Shown: positions 12,201 to 24,141, counted from the stretch's first letter. The stretch: 64,000 nucleotides of DNA from Monocercomonoides exilis (GCA_001643675.2 LSRY02000034.1:682001-746000), one strand, 5' to 3'. Made by a program: numbers and translations. Notes: a model not told the origin generated them from the letters alone.

Positions 12201-15200
12201 CCCGCCACGAACAGTGGGAAAATTACCTGCAAAACCCGCTTCTCGCCCCTCATGTCACTCCACCCACAATAAATTCCTTTGTCCCGTCGCCTTTGCCGGC
12301 ATTTCTGCCTCGCGAGGCGCCGATTGTGTTTATCGCGCCGTTTTCCGGTGCCTCTCTTGTTATTGCCACACCGCAGGTGCTGATGCAAGTGAGAGGCAGG
12401 AACGAGCTTCTGTTTGAGCATCGCCCGTCGCCTAAGGAAGAGATCAAGCGATGTGTCGCAAACGCCACGCAGATTGTGCTAGCGGTAACGAACGGGCTGC
12501 TGAAAGTGTTCGAGTGGGAAGAAGGGAAGACAAAGCAGATGATGGCACAAGGAGGACTGGCTGTGAACAGCTCGGTTTCGCCTGCGTCTTTAAGCGCTCT
12601 CTCATCAACTTCTTCTTCTGCTGCTGCTTCTTCTGCTCAAAACTCAAAACCCTCCTCAACTGAATCCTCTTCCTCTTCTTCTTCCTCTTCTTCCTCTGAT
12701 CCTCACCGCACCCCTCACAACATCATCACCCCGTTTGTGTTCCCTCCCCGTGGACGCATCACGATGACCAGCAAAATCCCCGCCACTTGCGAAGTGCTAT
12801 GTCTGGAGCTGCTTCCTGCACTGCCTTACGATGGCTCGCTGTCTCTGACTGAATGGGGCATTGATGAGATTGAGTGGGAGGCTGTGGATGGCACAGAGTT
12901 GGACGAAGGATGGGGTGATGTGGTGAGACAGGGAAGTGATGCCACAGGGCAAACTGAGCAGGGGCAAGGACAAGGTCAGATGCAGACTCAAGGACAAACA
13001 CAGGCACAGATGCAAATGCCGAATCAGATGCAAATGCAAAACCAAGTGCAGATGCAGAGGCCAAGAGGAAATATGTTTCCAGCAGCAGGGAATGTGCCAG
13101 CTTCAAATGTAACAGTCAACCAACCTTCGCAACTCACATCTATGAATCAGATGCCCCAAATGAATCAAATGAATCAGATGAACCAAATTGCATCGCTTGC
13201 ACAGTCTGCACCTTCTGTGATGTCTGCGGCGTTGATGCCCTTCGGAACAGCAGGGCTGACCATCACAGACGACGACGCAGACGACTCGTACGAAGACAGC
13301 AGCTCTGAGCTGGAATCACTTGCTTCTTCAGTCTTTTCGTTCCGCTCGTCGCTTCTTTCATCGTCGAGCTCGGTGAACCGCCTGTGTGACACGGTCCTCG
13401 CTCGCTCGCTGTGCTTTGTGTTCAACTCACCACCGGCACAGACGAGCAGCTATTTGTGTGTGGGCATTGCAGACAACTCGGTGCGGGTGCTTTCTGTCGG
13501 CAGCGGCAAGAACGCGAAGGACCTGCTCAGCATCCAGTGCAAGGAGACGCCCAATGCTGTGTCTGTGTTGCCGGTTGTGGAGAGGTCGCTGTTCCTGCCA
13601 GACAAGAAAGTGTGGGAGATGGAAGAAGAAGAAGAGAGGAGGCTGAGAAGGAGGCTGAGGCAGAAGTGCCGCGAAAAGAGGAACAGCGAAGAAGACGAGG
13701 CGCAGTGGAATATCGAGAGAAAAGCTGGGTTTATGCCTCCGACTGGGATCACGTTCCAGCAGCAGCAGCAGCAACCCAATCATTCTTCTCAGCAATCACA
13801 ACAACAGCAACAACAACAGAACCAGCAAAATCAACAGCAACAGCAATTTTTCCAGCCGAGACAAGAAATGCATCAAAACTCGTCATTTGCAGCTGTCCAG
13901 CAAGCTCAAGTTCCTTCCTCTCAATCGCTTGCTCTTCAGATGCAGCAGCAACAGCAACAACAACACCAGCAACACCAGCAGCAACAACAACAGATTCATT
14001 CTCAAATGCAGATGTATCGCTCAGACTCACACCAACAATCTCAACAGCAGCAGCAGCTCCTCAAAACGCACCAAGCTAACAGATATGCCCTGGTCGACTT
14101 CCACATCGTGATTGGCATGCGGAACGGCTCGATGCAGCGCTTTGTGCTCAACCGCGAGCGTCCCGAGGCGTCTGAGCAGCACACTGCTGTGGTGACTGTG
14201 GGCAATTCGCCTGTCTCCTTTGCGAAGACGACACACCACGGAGAGCCCGCCTTGCTTGTGCTTTCATCGTCGTACTGGCTCATCCACCGCACACCATCCA
14301 ATCAAGTTTCCTTGTCTCAGCTCTCATCATCGAAGGAGGATCCTTCGGTGGTGTTCGAGAACTCCATCCAGTACAGAGTGAATGGGGTGGCTGGTTTGTC
14401 TTCATCACAGTCATCTCAGCCGTCTCAGTTGCAGGCACAAACAATGACGCCAGTACAGATTCAATCACAGAGTCAGATACAGTTGCCGTCGCAGTTTGTT
14501 AACGAGCAGCAGACGCCGAGGCTGGGGATGCTGCCGTGCCAGCTGAACGGTGTGCAGTTCGCTGTGGCATGCAACATCCCCTGCGGATGGAACGGGATGA
14601 GCCCGGCGGTGCTGGCGGTGGGGTTCAACAAGGAAAGAGAGGCGCTCATGAGAGAGAAGGAGAAAGAGAACGAGAGGAAGAAGGAGGCCGAGAGAGCAGA
14701 GAGAGGAGGGAGAACAGAGCTGGACAGTGAATTCCGAGGCGGGGTGTATTTGGACCAAAGCAAAGGGAATGTGAAAGAAGCATCTCTTTTGCTGAGGGAG
14801 AAGATGAAGGTGAGAGACAGAGATGCAGCGGCGCAGCTGTGTGTGCTGTGTCTGGAGGAGAACAGCCAGATGGTTGGAAAAGACCCGCTTTCGTTGGACT
14901 GTATGGGAAAAGCAATGATACAAGTTGGGCAGACGAAGGATCTGATCGTGATGAAGAGCGAAGAGGTGGAGGAGCGTGTGTGGAACAGGAAAAAGAGGAG
15001 GAGTTTGAATAGAAGTGATGGCACATTCATTTTGGATGAAGCACAAAAAGCAGCTTTTCAACCGATTGGCAATGCAGATGAAGCAGGCACGATTCGAATA
15101 AATGAATGTGAAGGCAGAGAAAACAGTTTTTGTGGGGGAAAAGTTAATGAAACTGATGAAACTTTACCATATTTTCGGTCGAGTGTTGCATATTTGACAA

Positions 15201-17878
15201 ATTTTGACGAAATGGCTAATGTTGATACTCCAATCAAGATGCCTTCTTCGTTTCCGCCGAGTTATTATAAGCAGAGAAAGGACAAATCTTTGCATTTGCC
15301 AGACGATTCTTTCAATTTTACCGCGTTGTCGGCTTCTCCTTCATTTCAGTCTATTTCCCAGTTTCCATTGAACTCTGAATTGTCTTTGAGTTCTTCTTCC
15401 TCATTATCATCATCTTCTTCATTTGAAAGTTCTTCTTTTCCTTCTTCTCTTCATTCACAGTTGTCTCATGTCATCAAATATCCGCACAACACACGGCTTC
15501 TTTGCATCTGCATGCTCGCCAGCGACAGACAAGCAAAGCAGGATTTCGTCGTAGCAGTTTCTGGTGAATCATTTTCTCTTGTTTCGAAGCACAGAAAACG
15601 TTCTTTTCGACACAAATCCACGTTTTCTGCAGGCAAAAAGAGAAGAATGGTGGATGAAGAGAATGAAATGGCTGATGATGATAATTCACTTCATTCACAT
15701 TCAAAAAGGCAGAGAAATAACAAACAGCAACTTCTGAAGACGGATTACTTCATCGACATCTTTGAGTGCCGTCATCAGCTTCCAATTCCATCAGAAACAT
15801 GTTCTTCTTCCGCATCAGCTTCTTCTTCCTCTTCCTCTTCTTCCTCTTCTTCTTCACAGCAACAGCAACAGCAACAACAGCAGCAGCAGCAGCTCCAACA
15901 GCAGTTAGCCTCACAACCGACCATTCCTCGCTGTGTCTTCCGCTTCCTCCACCGCACGCGCCTTTCCGCGCCGTGTGGAAAGATGACGGTCTTTCGGCGC
16001 TTTCTGCTGTGTTCTGTGGGAAGTGACATTGTGATGCTCAGCGTGGGCAGGACGAGGCTGTTCATGGCACCCGAGCTGAGGCAGCTGAACTCGAAGGGGA
16101 GTGTGTTTGCCTGTGATGATAGCGACGACGACGACGATGATGATGAAGAAGATGATGATGAAAGTGGAAATGTGCAATTGAGGAATGGGTATGAGGAAGA
16201 TCAAGGAAATGTTATAAAATTTGAAGCGTTGTGCAAAACACCCAAAGAAGATGAGGCTCAAATTGACTTTTATCAAATGCCAAAAATAGAAGAAGAGCAC
16301 ACAAAAGAATCCAATTCTTTGTTTCAAGAAGAGGAAAATTCCATTGTTTCATTGAACAGAAGGAAATGTGCTGATGAGTTGCTCTGCCCGCACTCTCGGG
16401 ATGTGCACCTTTCCTCCTTCACCTCTTTTGCCAAGGGCAACGAAATGCTTGTTGTGACTTCGAATCCTCGGCGCCTTCCTTTGCCTGGAACTTCCATCCC
16501 TCACGAGCCATCACCGCCACTGACGCTGTTGAGAATCACACGCCTTTCTGACACAGCTGTGCAGTTCGATCCAGTTGCTGTAGCATCCCAATGGCCTGGC
16601 TCATCTGCTCTGCTCTCTCTTGCTCCCTTTGCACCTTCTCAACAGCTTTCTTCATCATCTTCATTATCATCATCATCTTCTTCTTCTTCTTTGTCTATTT
16701 CTTCAATTTCTGCAGCAGCGACTGCAATGAAGAGGCTGTTTCGCCCGCAGTTGTATGTGATGGACCAGATGACAGTGGCAATGACAGACGGCGGAAGCAG
16801 CCTGTTTGTGCTGAGGACGGAAGCGGGGATTACACCAGGAAGAGGAGAAAGAGGGTCGCGGGGAGAGGAATGGGACGAGTGGGACAAAGCAGAGCAGCGG
16901 GAAAGAAGCTCAATGGAAGAGAAGAACAAGCAGTTGGAGAAAGAGAAAGTGGAGAAAGAGAAAAGAAAAAGAGAAATGCAGGAAATTAGAGAGTTAATTG
17001 GAATTGACCCAAAAGCTACGAATGACATTAATTTCGCAAAGGAAGTTACAAAACTGAGCGATGATGACCTTGATTTGTTGTATTTATCCAAAGCACTTAA
17101 TTTCAAAGATGGAAGCAAAGATGAAAAGATGAAGCAGTTGGCAGTTTCAATTGTCACACGACGTTCAGAAGACTTCACAAAAAGCAAAATTACCAAAAAT
17201 GCTCTTTCACAGCAAGATTCTTCATCGCTTCTCTCTTCCTCTTCAACTTCTTCCTCTTCAACTTCTTCCTCTTATCCTTCTTCCAACAGTTCCTCATCTC
17301 TTCTGATGTATGCCTCCCCCTCATCAAATGCTCGTCTGTGTCTTCCGCAGCACCGCCGCTTGCTTCAGCTCCACCAAATCTGCTCGTTTTTCGTTGGGGA
17401 GCCGATCACAGCGCTTGTGCGCCCGCCGCTGCAGTCCGGGCAGCAGCTGAACCAGCGCCAGCCGAACATCCCTAACCTACCGCTGTTTTCTTCCCATTTT
17501 GCGCCCAACAGCCAACTGCGCGGGTCGGGCGAGCGGCTCTGCCACGGGACGGTGCTTGGGGCGATAGGGATGTTTGTGCCGCTGACGAAGCGGGACGAGA
17601 TCGACCAGTTGTCGTTTCTGGAGCTGCTGATCCGCCGCTGCCTCGGGCAGTTTGGGGACTCTGGCGATCTGATGGGGAACTTTGGGACGCTCTCCGGGTG
17701 CGACCCGCTTGTGTTCCACGGAGCACATTCGGCTGTGAGAGACACGATCGACGGGGAGCTCATTGAGTATTATCATATGCTTGACTGGCGGCTGCAGGTG
17801 TTCATTGCGCACAACATGAGGAAGCAAAGGCATGAAGTTATCAAAAGGATTGAAGACATGAAAGGGTATGTGATTTAG
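9229..17878 (+). CDS. SF3B3: Splicing factor 3b subunit 3 (SF3b130) homologue with massive homopolymer insertions
   Basis: Model: join(9229..9439, 9504..17878), 2,861 residues against about 1,200 in most eukaryotes. A 64-bp intron (donor GTATGA, acceptor CAACAG, phase 1) separates the start block (ITHIISGSFSSPNALELVV, then RVIDLVRV) from KRDYILIGTDSASITLVEFN. These are the hallmark first blades of the SF3B3/CPSF_A beta-propeller family. The C-terminus has GTVLGAIGMFVPL and later DTIDGELIEYY and VIKRIEDMKG, as in SF3B3 rather than DDB1 or CPSF160. The protein is a scaffold of the SF3b complex of U2 snRNP, acting in branch-site recognition in the nucleus, which fits the introns seen in this window. 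Its excess length comes from loops of poly-Ser ((TCT)n), poly-Gln (CAG/CAA, about 13757-14060 and 15856-15906), poly-Asp (about 16117-16160) and Met/Gln repeats (about 12950-13190). Further introns inside exon 2 cannot be excluded, although the frame is fully open. Confidence 0.9.
10380..11137 (+). repeat. In-frame (TCT)n poly-Ser microsatellites within SF3B3
   Basis: There are three (TCT/TTC)n blocks, at about 10384-10560, 10936-10970 and 11060-11134, all read as serine. The longest encodes about 25 consecutive Ser. Similar blocks recur near 12605-12695, 15385-15450, 15805-15857, 16645-16695 and 17218-17300. All keep the reading frame, as expected under purifying selection on the flanking propeller blades. 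Confidence 0.9.
13757..14060 (+). repeat. In-frame CAG/CAA poly-Gln tracts within SF3B3
   Basis: The tracts mix CAG and CAA codons, with His, Asn and Met interruptions, in three runs (about 13757-13775, 13795-13850, 13940-14060). A further run at 15856-15906 follows a poly-Ser block directly. Mixed codons suggest these are old enough to have been interrupted by point mutation. Confidence 0.85.
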
Positions 17879-18129
17879 AGTTTCATCTTCTGAATCTTTG
17901 ATTAAATTCATTTCAAAAAAAGATATAAAAAATAAATAAATAAATAAAAGTAACAAGTAAAACTTAACTTTTAATTTCATTTTTCTCAAACAAACAGGAA
18001 TAGATAAAGTCAGCATACAAACAAATGAAGTGTAACTCAACAAATAGTCGCTATTTTGAAACAAAAACAACAAATCAGTTTTCAAATATTTTTGAAAAGA
18101 AAAAATTGTTAAATAAACTGGATAAGATA
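17879..18129. other. Intergenic region downstream of SF3B3
   Basis: AT-rich, with a short (AAAT)n run near 17927-17948. No gene seen; it probably includes the SF3B3 3' UTR. Confidence 0.4.
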
Positions 18130-18137
18130 TGAGTCTT

Positions 18138-18389
18138 GGCAAGTGGAGTAGATCATGGTACCAAGGTGATCCTACCCACTATTTATATCATTTTCATATT
18201 GAAAATCTCTTCTAGGGTTAACCCTAACACTAAATTTACTCGGTAAAATCCTAAACCATCACACTATCCAATATGAAATTATTTAACTCGTCAAAACCCT
18301 AAGACCTAATAAGCACAATAAGAATGAATTTCAAAATTTTAATAATTAAAGGAGTTGATCATGTGGTACCAGGATCTTCTCCATTTGCC
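18138..18389. mobile_element. MITE copy 3 (252 bp), GGCAAATGG-type TIRs, 8-bp TSD
   Basis: The element is bounded by imperfect inverted repeats of about 38 bp. The left reads GGCAAGTGGAGTAGATCATG and continues GTACCA; the right (reverse complement) reads GGCAAATGGAGAAGATCCTG and continues GTACCA. It is flanked by a perfect 8-bp direct duplication TGAGTCTT at 18130-18137 and 18390-18397. There is no coding capacity. A central palindrome, TAGGGTTAACCCTA, lies at 18213-18226. Termini and TSD length match the other two short elements and the Merlin-like transposon at 27892-29373, which makes it a non-autonomous member of that family (inference). Confidence 0.85.
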
Positions 18390-18397
18390 TGAGTCTT

Positions 18398-19011
18398 TAA
18401 TAATATCGTGGATAAAAGTAGATTCAAACGAAATAGTTCTGCAATTTGAAAAGTGTCCAATGGATTATGTGAATTTGAAGATTTTTCTTGAAATGGGTTG
18501 AGTGAGCGTGTCACGAAAGTCAAAAAATACAGTGACTGAAACTTTAAAATTGATATGAAATTTAATAAAATAGATAATAGTTAATATTTCACAGCTATTA
18601 TTTGCTTGTGAATCAAGACTTGTTTTTACAAATGGATTTGCATCATTTGTTCATTTTTAAAAGGTCTGTTTTGTTAAAAAAAACAGAAGACAAAAAGAGT
18701 GTTTAAGCAGCATCTCCAAACATATTGAAAGAAAAAGGAATATTTGTTGCAATGATCCCAATAACATCTTCTTATTTTGTTGACAATAAATAATCAGCTT
18801 GATTTTTCTCAAAACAAAAATATCTCCTGTTTTTGTATTGTTCAAAAAATATTTTATTATCATAACTTCGTTGCAAAAAATTTGCTTCATGTGTATGATG
18901 ATAAAGCTCAAAATTTTAAATTTGTGCAAAAAGTCTTTTTGTTGGAATAAACAATTTTTATTCACAAAATAACAATAAAAAAACATTTAACAAGATTCAA
19001 TCATCCATTGC
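18398..19011. other. AT-rich intergenic region
   Basis: No supported gene. A 109-codon minus-strand frame (18657-18986) is low complexity (K/F/I/L) with no features and is judged to be chance. Confidence 0.4.
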
Positions 19012-19662
19012 TCACGCCCCTTTGCATTCATATGTGGAGCCTTTCAAATCCTCCATTTGTTCACGTACTGCTGAGAGATCCTTTTCCACAAGCACGTTCA
19101 AGCCATGAATCACAAAAGGCAATGCAGGAACCCAACTGTATTTCCATGGTATAAAACGCGCACCAAAAATGAAAATCAACATCCAGTATGTCGCAATGCA
19201 GATGCTGCAGCAAAAAGAGAGCTTCTTCATGTGTACAGCCAAGCGCATTTGCACTGCATCGGATTGAAGAAACAGCCCAGCAATCGCAACCGAAATCGCT
19301 GAAATCAAAAATGCGAGTGATGAAAAGGGAGCATCAAAGCAAGATGGAAGAAGTACACTTGCGCCGTGGAAGGTTGAAAAGTAAAACAAGGCAAGATACA
19401 AGCCAACGAAAAAAAAAGAAGCGCTTCCAAATGCAACCTGACAAAAATCACGTCAAATGAAAAAAACTACAGTCATGAATCAAACCCTAAATCTTTTGCT
19501 CATTATTTCGTTTTCTTTTTCAAGTGCATGGATCTCACGTTGTTGTTCTGAAAAAAAAAATATGAGTTAAAAAGGATAGTTCGTTATCAACAAGCTTTAA
19601 ATTTAACCTTCTTCTGTCAATATCTGGGATTCCGCTATAGCACGCCGCTGAAGCACTTCCAT
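19012..19662 (-). CDS. Small membrane protein with N-terminal coiled coil and about four TM segments (three exons)
   Basis: Model: complement(19012..19437, 19486..19547, 19608..19662), 180 residues. Intron 1 is 60 bp (donor GTTAAA, phase 1, acceptor TTTCAG). Intron 2 is only 48 bp (donor GTTTGA, phase 0, acceptor GTCAG). The joined protein starts MEVLQRRAIAESQI, has a short charged helix or coiled coil (residues about 15-38, Q/E/K-rich), then hydrophobic spans near residues 42-62 (FFFVGLYLALFYF), 75-95 (SSLAFLISAISVAIAGLFL), 108-130 (LSFCCSICIATYWMLIFIFG) and 138-155, and an acidic tail. This layout suits an ER or endomembrane protein with a cytosolic N-terminus, but I do not recognise the family and give no function. 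The splice model is supported because all three exons join in frame and remove stops. Confidence 0.65.
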
Positions 19663-20194
19663 TTAACTCGGTAAAATTGCTGAATATTTTTTTAATTAGA
19701 AAAAATCACATGATCTGTAATTATTATTTTTTTTATCTCATTTTCGAACTTTAAATATGGTTCAAATTTTTGAGCTTTCAAAATTTTGTATGACACAACA
19801 TTTTCAATTTTTTTTTTCGATGCACTTAATATATAATTTTTATGATTTAAAATTTGCAAATTTTCTTATCTTATCTTATCTTATCTTATCTTTTCTTTTC
19901 TTTTATTTCTTTTTTTTGAAAGTGAAATTAGTTATTTCTCTTCCTTCTCATTTATTTTTGAGAGCATAGATAATTGGGAAGGTTTGATAATGTTAATTAG
20001 CTTGAACAAATATTCTTTTCTTCATATTGTTTCTTTTCCAATTTATTTCTTCTTTGAGATCTTGTGCGGATAATGAATTCAATCTTAGCCTCGCTGATAA
20101 TTGTCTGTGAAGCATTGTTTTTTTCATTGCCCTTTGGTTCTTCAACTTTATCTGGGTATGCAAATTCTGTTTGTTGTTTTTGATCTCTGTTTTT
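19663..20194. other. Intergenic region with (CTTAT)n microsatellite
   Basis: A (TTATC)n run of about five to six copies lies at about 19863-19892, grading into (TTTTC)n. No gene is seen. The right part abuts the decayed DIRS-like element, whose edge could not be defined. Confidence 0.5.
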
Positions 20195-21182
20195 TCATAT
20201 TTCCATTGTTGGCATTTGTTTTTCTGATTTTGAACTGGAATTTGTTTCGGAATCGGATTCCGTCAAAGAATCTGAATCGGACTCTGACTCAGACCCACTT
20301 TCTTCAGATTGGAGAATAGCTGAATTGCATCTTGCTATCACATGGGCCAGCTTGCTTGACACATCTGATTGGACGTGATGCTTTGTGATGGTGTTGCTTC
20401 TAGAAGAGAGTCTGGCAAACTTAGCAATTTTGGCAAATTGAATTCCTGCCATCGTTAGCGCAGTGATTGACGCATGCTTCAATGAGAAAAACTAGAAACT
20501 CTTCGGAATCCCAGCATCCTGGAACATTTCAGCTGCATAATTACGAATCCTTCTTGCAGAGAGGGCAAGATGGGTAGTTTCATCTATAAATAGTGAAGTT
20601 GCATTTGGATGAGACTCCTCGATTCTGTTCCAAAGTTCCTTAACTGAAGCTGCTGGGTACAGAAGCTGCTGTATTTTGTGAAACGGGATGACAATATCTG
20701 TACGTTCTGTTGATGTTTTTAATGATGAATCGAGTTTTATTGAATCATCTCCAATTGTTGAATGCTGGAGGTTTATCCTTTCCAACTCCGAAAAGCGAAA
20801 GGCGGAGGACAACAAACATGTTCATATGGCATTTTTTGTCAATTCGTGAAAGTCAAGACTTCTGTTCTCTCATAACGATGTAATTTTCTGCAGCAGGAGT
20901 TGTGTGTTCCAGATGTCTGGTTTGTCTTTTTTCTTCTTGTTTTCTGATTTTCTGAATGATTTTAATAGCCTTTGCATGAGAGCAGATTCTCCCAGTCCTC
21001 GATTGAACAGTAATTCTGAGATGAGCGATAATGCAGCGCATGTTTATCTGAGCGTTGAAGCCTTCATCCCTTTGTTTTTCAGGCTAATGAAAATGGGAGC
21101 ACATTTTTCAACCCACTCACTCCAAGCTTCCGGTGGATCTCCGTTTCTGTTATCTTCCCATATTTCACCAAAGCGCGCATAA
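20195..21182 (-). pseudogene. Tyrosine recombinase remnant of DIRS-like element
   Basis: Pieces in more than one frame include AFRFSELERINL (20492-20815 frame), which fits the first catalytic Arg context of tyrosine recombinases, and ALSARRIRNYAAEMFQDAG, a degraded second motif. The frame stops directly after PKSF at 20492, and similar sequence continues in another frame to 20195. The active-site Tyr cannot be placed. The fragments are not functional as they stand. The assignment rests mainly on position downstream of RT and RNase H sequences. Confidence 0.5.
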
Positions 21183-21237
21183 CTATATGAATATCCTTTT
21201 CATGTGTTTTCGGCAACGCTATTTTTGCAATCATCGA

Positions 21238-21678
21238 TCACCCTTTCAAAAAATCCCTTTTTAACAAGCATTTTCCGAAACAATTTTTCTCCTTGTTATT
21301 CAAAGGATTGATTTGAACGATTCTCATTCTGCCTGGTGGAAGACTTGCTTCCATCCGTTTCATCCATCTTCCTTCCTTCAAAACCTGGTTCTGTTCTTTC
21401 CATCTCCATTCGTAGAGTCTCGACATTCTTATCAGTGGTTCCCATCTCTGCCCTCTCCAATCTGGAATCAGAAGAACATGTGCATTTTCCTCTATTGATT
21501 TCACAACCGTTGGGACTATTAGTGGAATCGGCGGATGGGCTAAAATAACGCCTCTTTTCCATGATTGCTGGAGTCCATCTTCGTTGAGTGTGCTTCCTGG
21601 ACCGCACAATCGGTCCGCTTTCGTATTCTGCTTTGTTGCGAACGTATCCATTGTTATTTTGAGATTGAGGTTTTCCAT
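21238..21678 (-). pseudogene. Post-RNase-H domain remnant of DIRS-like element
   Basis: This 146-codon open stretch reads TMDTFATKQNTKADR, then HPPIPLIVPTVVKSIEENAH, then VLLIPDWRGQRWEPLI. DIRS and Ngaro polyproteins carry a comparable 'FATxxN ... PPFxLI ... VLLIxPxWxxxxW' block after RNase H. It is only part of a broken polyprotein; the RNase H sequence between it and the RT (21679-21990) is interrupted by stops. Confidence 0.6.
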
Positions 21679-21990
21679 GATCTCATTTAACTCTTCTTGT
21701 TTTATGGAGTAATCTCCCCCTCTTTCTAGCCTGGATAGAGAATCTGCTCTGACATTCTTCGTTCCTTGTAAGTGTTAGACTTTTATCTAAATGCGACTGT
21801 TCTGAACAAATGTCCATATTTTCATTAGCAACTTCCTGAGATTTGTTCCTGCATTCCATCGATTGACATTGAAAACTGCTGTTGTATTGCCTAATCTGAT
21901 TAACAAACTGTGGGCTTTGTTCGCCTGAAGAATATATCTGAAATGGTTGAGTACTCTATTAATTGCATATAATTCCCTGTAATTCGAGCT

Positions 21991-23366
21991 CTAGCATCTC
22001 AACTTCCCTGGAAGCGATTGATGGAAATCGTATTTCTTGCAGTTCATCAGGAGAAAAGCTCCCACAGCTCTCTCTGATGTTTCTGTCGTTATAGTTGCTT
22101 GTGGTTGGAATATTTTGCTAAATTGTCTCGGTTTGTTCGCATTCAGTCTCGATATCCATTTTTGAATATTCGGAAGGATTGATGAGTTGATTTTTATCTT
22201 TCCTTTCCACCTCATGCATCTGACCATTTTGTTCAGCAATATATTTTTCGATGGAAGAAGGAGTGAAGCTTCCTTGAAAACGAAGCGAGTTGCACTTAGC
22301 ATGCCAATGAATGACGCGAAATCTCTCACTCTTGTTTGCTTGCATTTCAGTGCTCGGCTCCTCCATCTATAGCATTCTGTGAGCAATTCTTTTTTTCTGT
22401 CTTTCTCCAAAGTTACGGTAAAGTTGGATGTGTCCCATGAATATCCGAGGAATGAAAAACGATTTGATGGTTCTATGTAGCTCTTTTCCAGATTTACAAT
22501 GAGTCCAAGTTTCTGAAATAGACTTACAACTTCTTGTGAGATTCTCTTTTGTTCTTGCTTGTCTTTATGGAGCAAGACAATGTCGTCTAAATATGCGACA
22601 GCTTTCACCTTCCATCTTTCCCAAATGAAAGAAATGAACTTTCACATTATTTTTGTGAATATTCTTGGAGAGTCCTTGTGATAGAAAGGCATGCTGGTGA
22701 AGCACTAAAATTCTTTGTTGAATTCGAATCTTAGAAAAGGAGTGAAATCCTCGGAAACCTTGATGAGATAGTTCACTTTGCTTAAATCCAGTGTGACTGC
22801 AAAATCGCCCTTCTTTATTATTCTCTCCATAGATCGATGGTTCTTTTGTTTGAAGTGAATAGTTTTTATCGTATTGTTTAACCTCCTGCAATCCACAATC
22901 TGTCTCCAGCTCCCGTTCCTTTTCCTGACTTCAAATATTGGATTGACAAATTTCACTTGGTTTTGGTGATTTTCCTAAGAATTCCTGTTTTCACATGAAC
23001 TTTGATTAATTTGGACAAGGCTTCCCTTGCTTCTTGTGATAGCGCAGGTCTCCTGCAGTTTACTGAGAGTTGATAAGGGTCTTGCGAGCTTTGGCACTCC
23101 TCCAAATAGGAACAACTCCTCTTTTGATCAGCTTTACTCCCCCCACAATTATCCAAGCCTTGGCAAATAACGCAGTTCTTCCACCAATTGTTAAGTCGTG
23201 CTTTATTGAGACTTTGCTTTGTCCCCTGAACTCCCTCTTGAGTAACCTCTTGAGGCGCTGCTTGTGTTGAATGATCGATTTGTGCTGGTCGTCCGGGGCC
23301 AATCTCGAAAAAACCGATAATTCTTTGTTTCGCTTTGAATTCCCATGGTTTGTTTCTTCCTTGCAT
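21991..23366 (-). pseudogene. Reverse transcriptase of decayed DIRS-like element
   Basis: The RT core is visible across frames: NPIFEVRKRNGSWRQIVDCR with LNNTIKT (fingers), FAVTLDLSKVNYLIKV (first catalytic Asp region), MPFYHKDSPRIFTKIM, then AVAYLDDIVLLHKD with the YLDD catalytic box, then FLGYSWDTSNFTVTL. In-frame stops interrupt it just before the SMPFY block and again before the KFISF segment. The LGYSWDT and downstream thumb region remain open to 21991. RT copies element RNA into DNA; this copy cannot make an intact enzyme. Confidence 0.8.
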
Positions 23367-23556
23367 ATGAATTCGAAATACTTGCCAATCCCCATCTTAA
23401 TTTTGTGGATGTTATCTTTGATTCTTCTTATGAATCTTTTAGCCTCTGAGTTTTCAGCGATAATGAAAACTCGTCTTTCATTTTTTCTGCTTCAGTAAAT
23501 CTATATCTTGCTTGTATTCTCACGTGTCGAGCTTCTTTCAGTGCCTGGGCTTAAAG

Positions 23557-24141
23557 TCAACATGATTCTGCTATCATTTCTTTTGTTGTATCTCCTGACA
23601 TGATTGTTAAACATGCCGAGATGAGCAACTTTATTGCTTGATAAAGATATGATTCTATACGTTCTCCTGCACGATCGAGCTCGTCTTTCCAAAACACTTT
23701 GGATCTAGTAAATGGTGGCGGAGCATCCTGGATAAAAGGACTCAAATCTTTATCTTTTATTGATAAAAGCGCTTCGTTAATTTTATTCTCTGGAAAATCC
23801 ATATCGTAAAGTGAAACCTCTGGTGTCTGTCCAGATATTTCGATAAATGTTTGTTGCATAAAAAATCCTCCTTCGTCTTCTTCAATTCGTGTTGGATCTG
23901 TCCTGCCATCAAGCGACAACTGAACGCTTGATTGGGAAGCGGAATAACTCCCTGATATTGAGGGAATTGCACGAGGAGGGACACAAGTCAGCGGAGCTGC
24001 GCAAGGTTCGGTCGCGAGTCCGGTTCCCATGAAAATAGTCAACATGTTTCCTTTTTGGTCAGCGATCGTGACTGACCCATAACGTGGCGCTCTCAAAAAT
24101 ACAAGAGAAGGAAGTAATGCTAATGTTTTCTCTGTAATCAA
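23557..24141 (-). CDS. Gag-like protein of DIRS-like element
   Basis: This 194-codon frame opens from a TTG and has an internal candidate ATG (MLTIFMGTGL). The C-terminal part, WKDELDRAGERIESYLYQAI followed by KLLISACLTIMSGDTTKEMI, is a helical segment of the kind found in Gag proteins of DIRS-type elements just before a short linker to RT. The rest is Pro/Ser-rich and not recognised. Position (the 5' end of the element, upstream of RT on the same strand) is the main argument. Sequence similar to a continuation is seen in another frame near 23500-23400, so even this gene is probably broken. Confidence 0.5.
   Translation of the reverse strand: MITEKTLALLPSLVFLRAPRYGSVTIADQKGNMLTIFMGTGLATEPCAAPLTCVPPRAIPSISGSYSASQSSVQLSLDGRTDPTRIEEDEGGFFMQQTFIEISGQTPEVSLYDMDFPENKINEALLSIKDKDLSPFIQDAPPPFTRSKVFWKDELDRAGERIESYLYQAIKLLISACLTIMSGDTTKEMIAESC

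Noticed and set aside
13411-14079. 222-codon plus-strand Thr/Ala-rich frame
   Set aside because: Out-of-frame reading of the CAG/CAA tracts in SF3B3.
18130-18397. Initial idea that the GGTACC-containing inverted blocks are a structured RNA gene
   Set aside because: The perfect 8-bp flanking duplication and shared ends with two other copies show it is a MITE.
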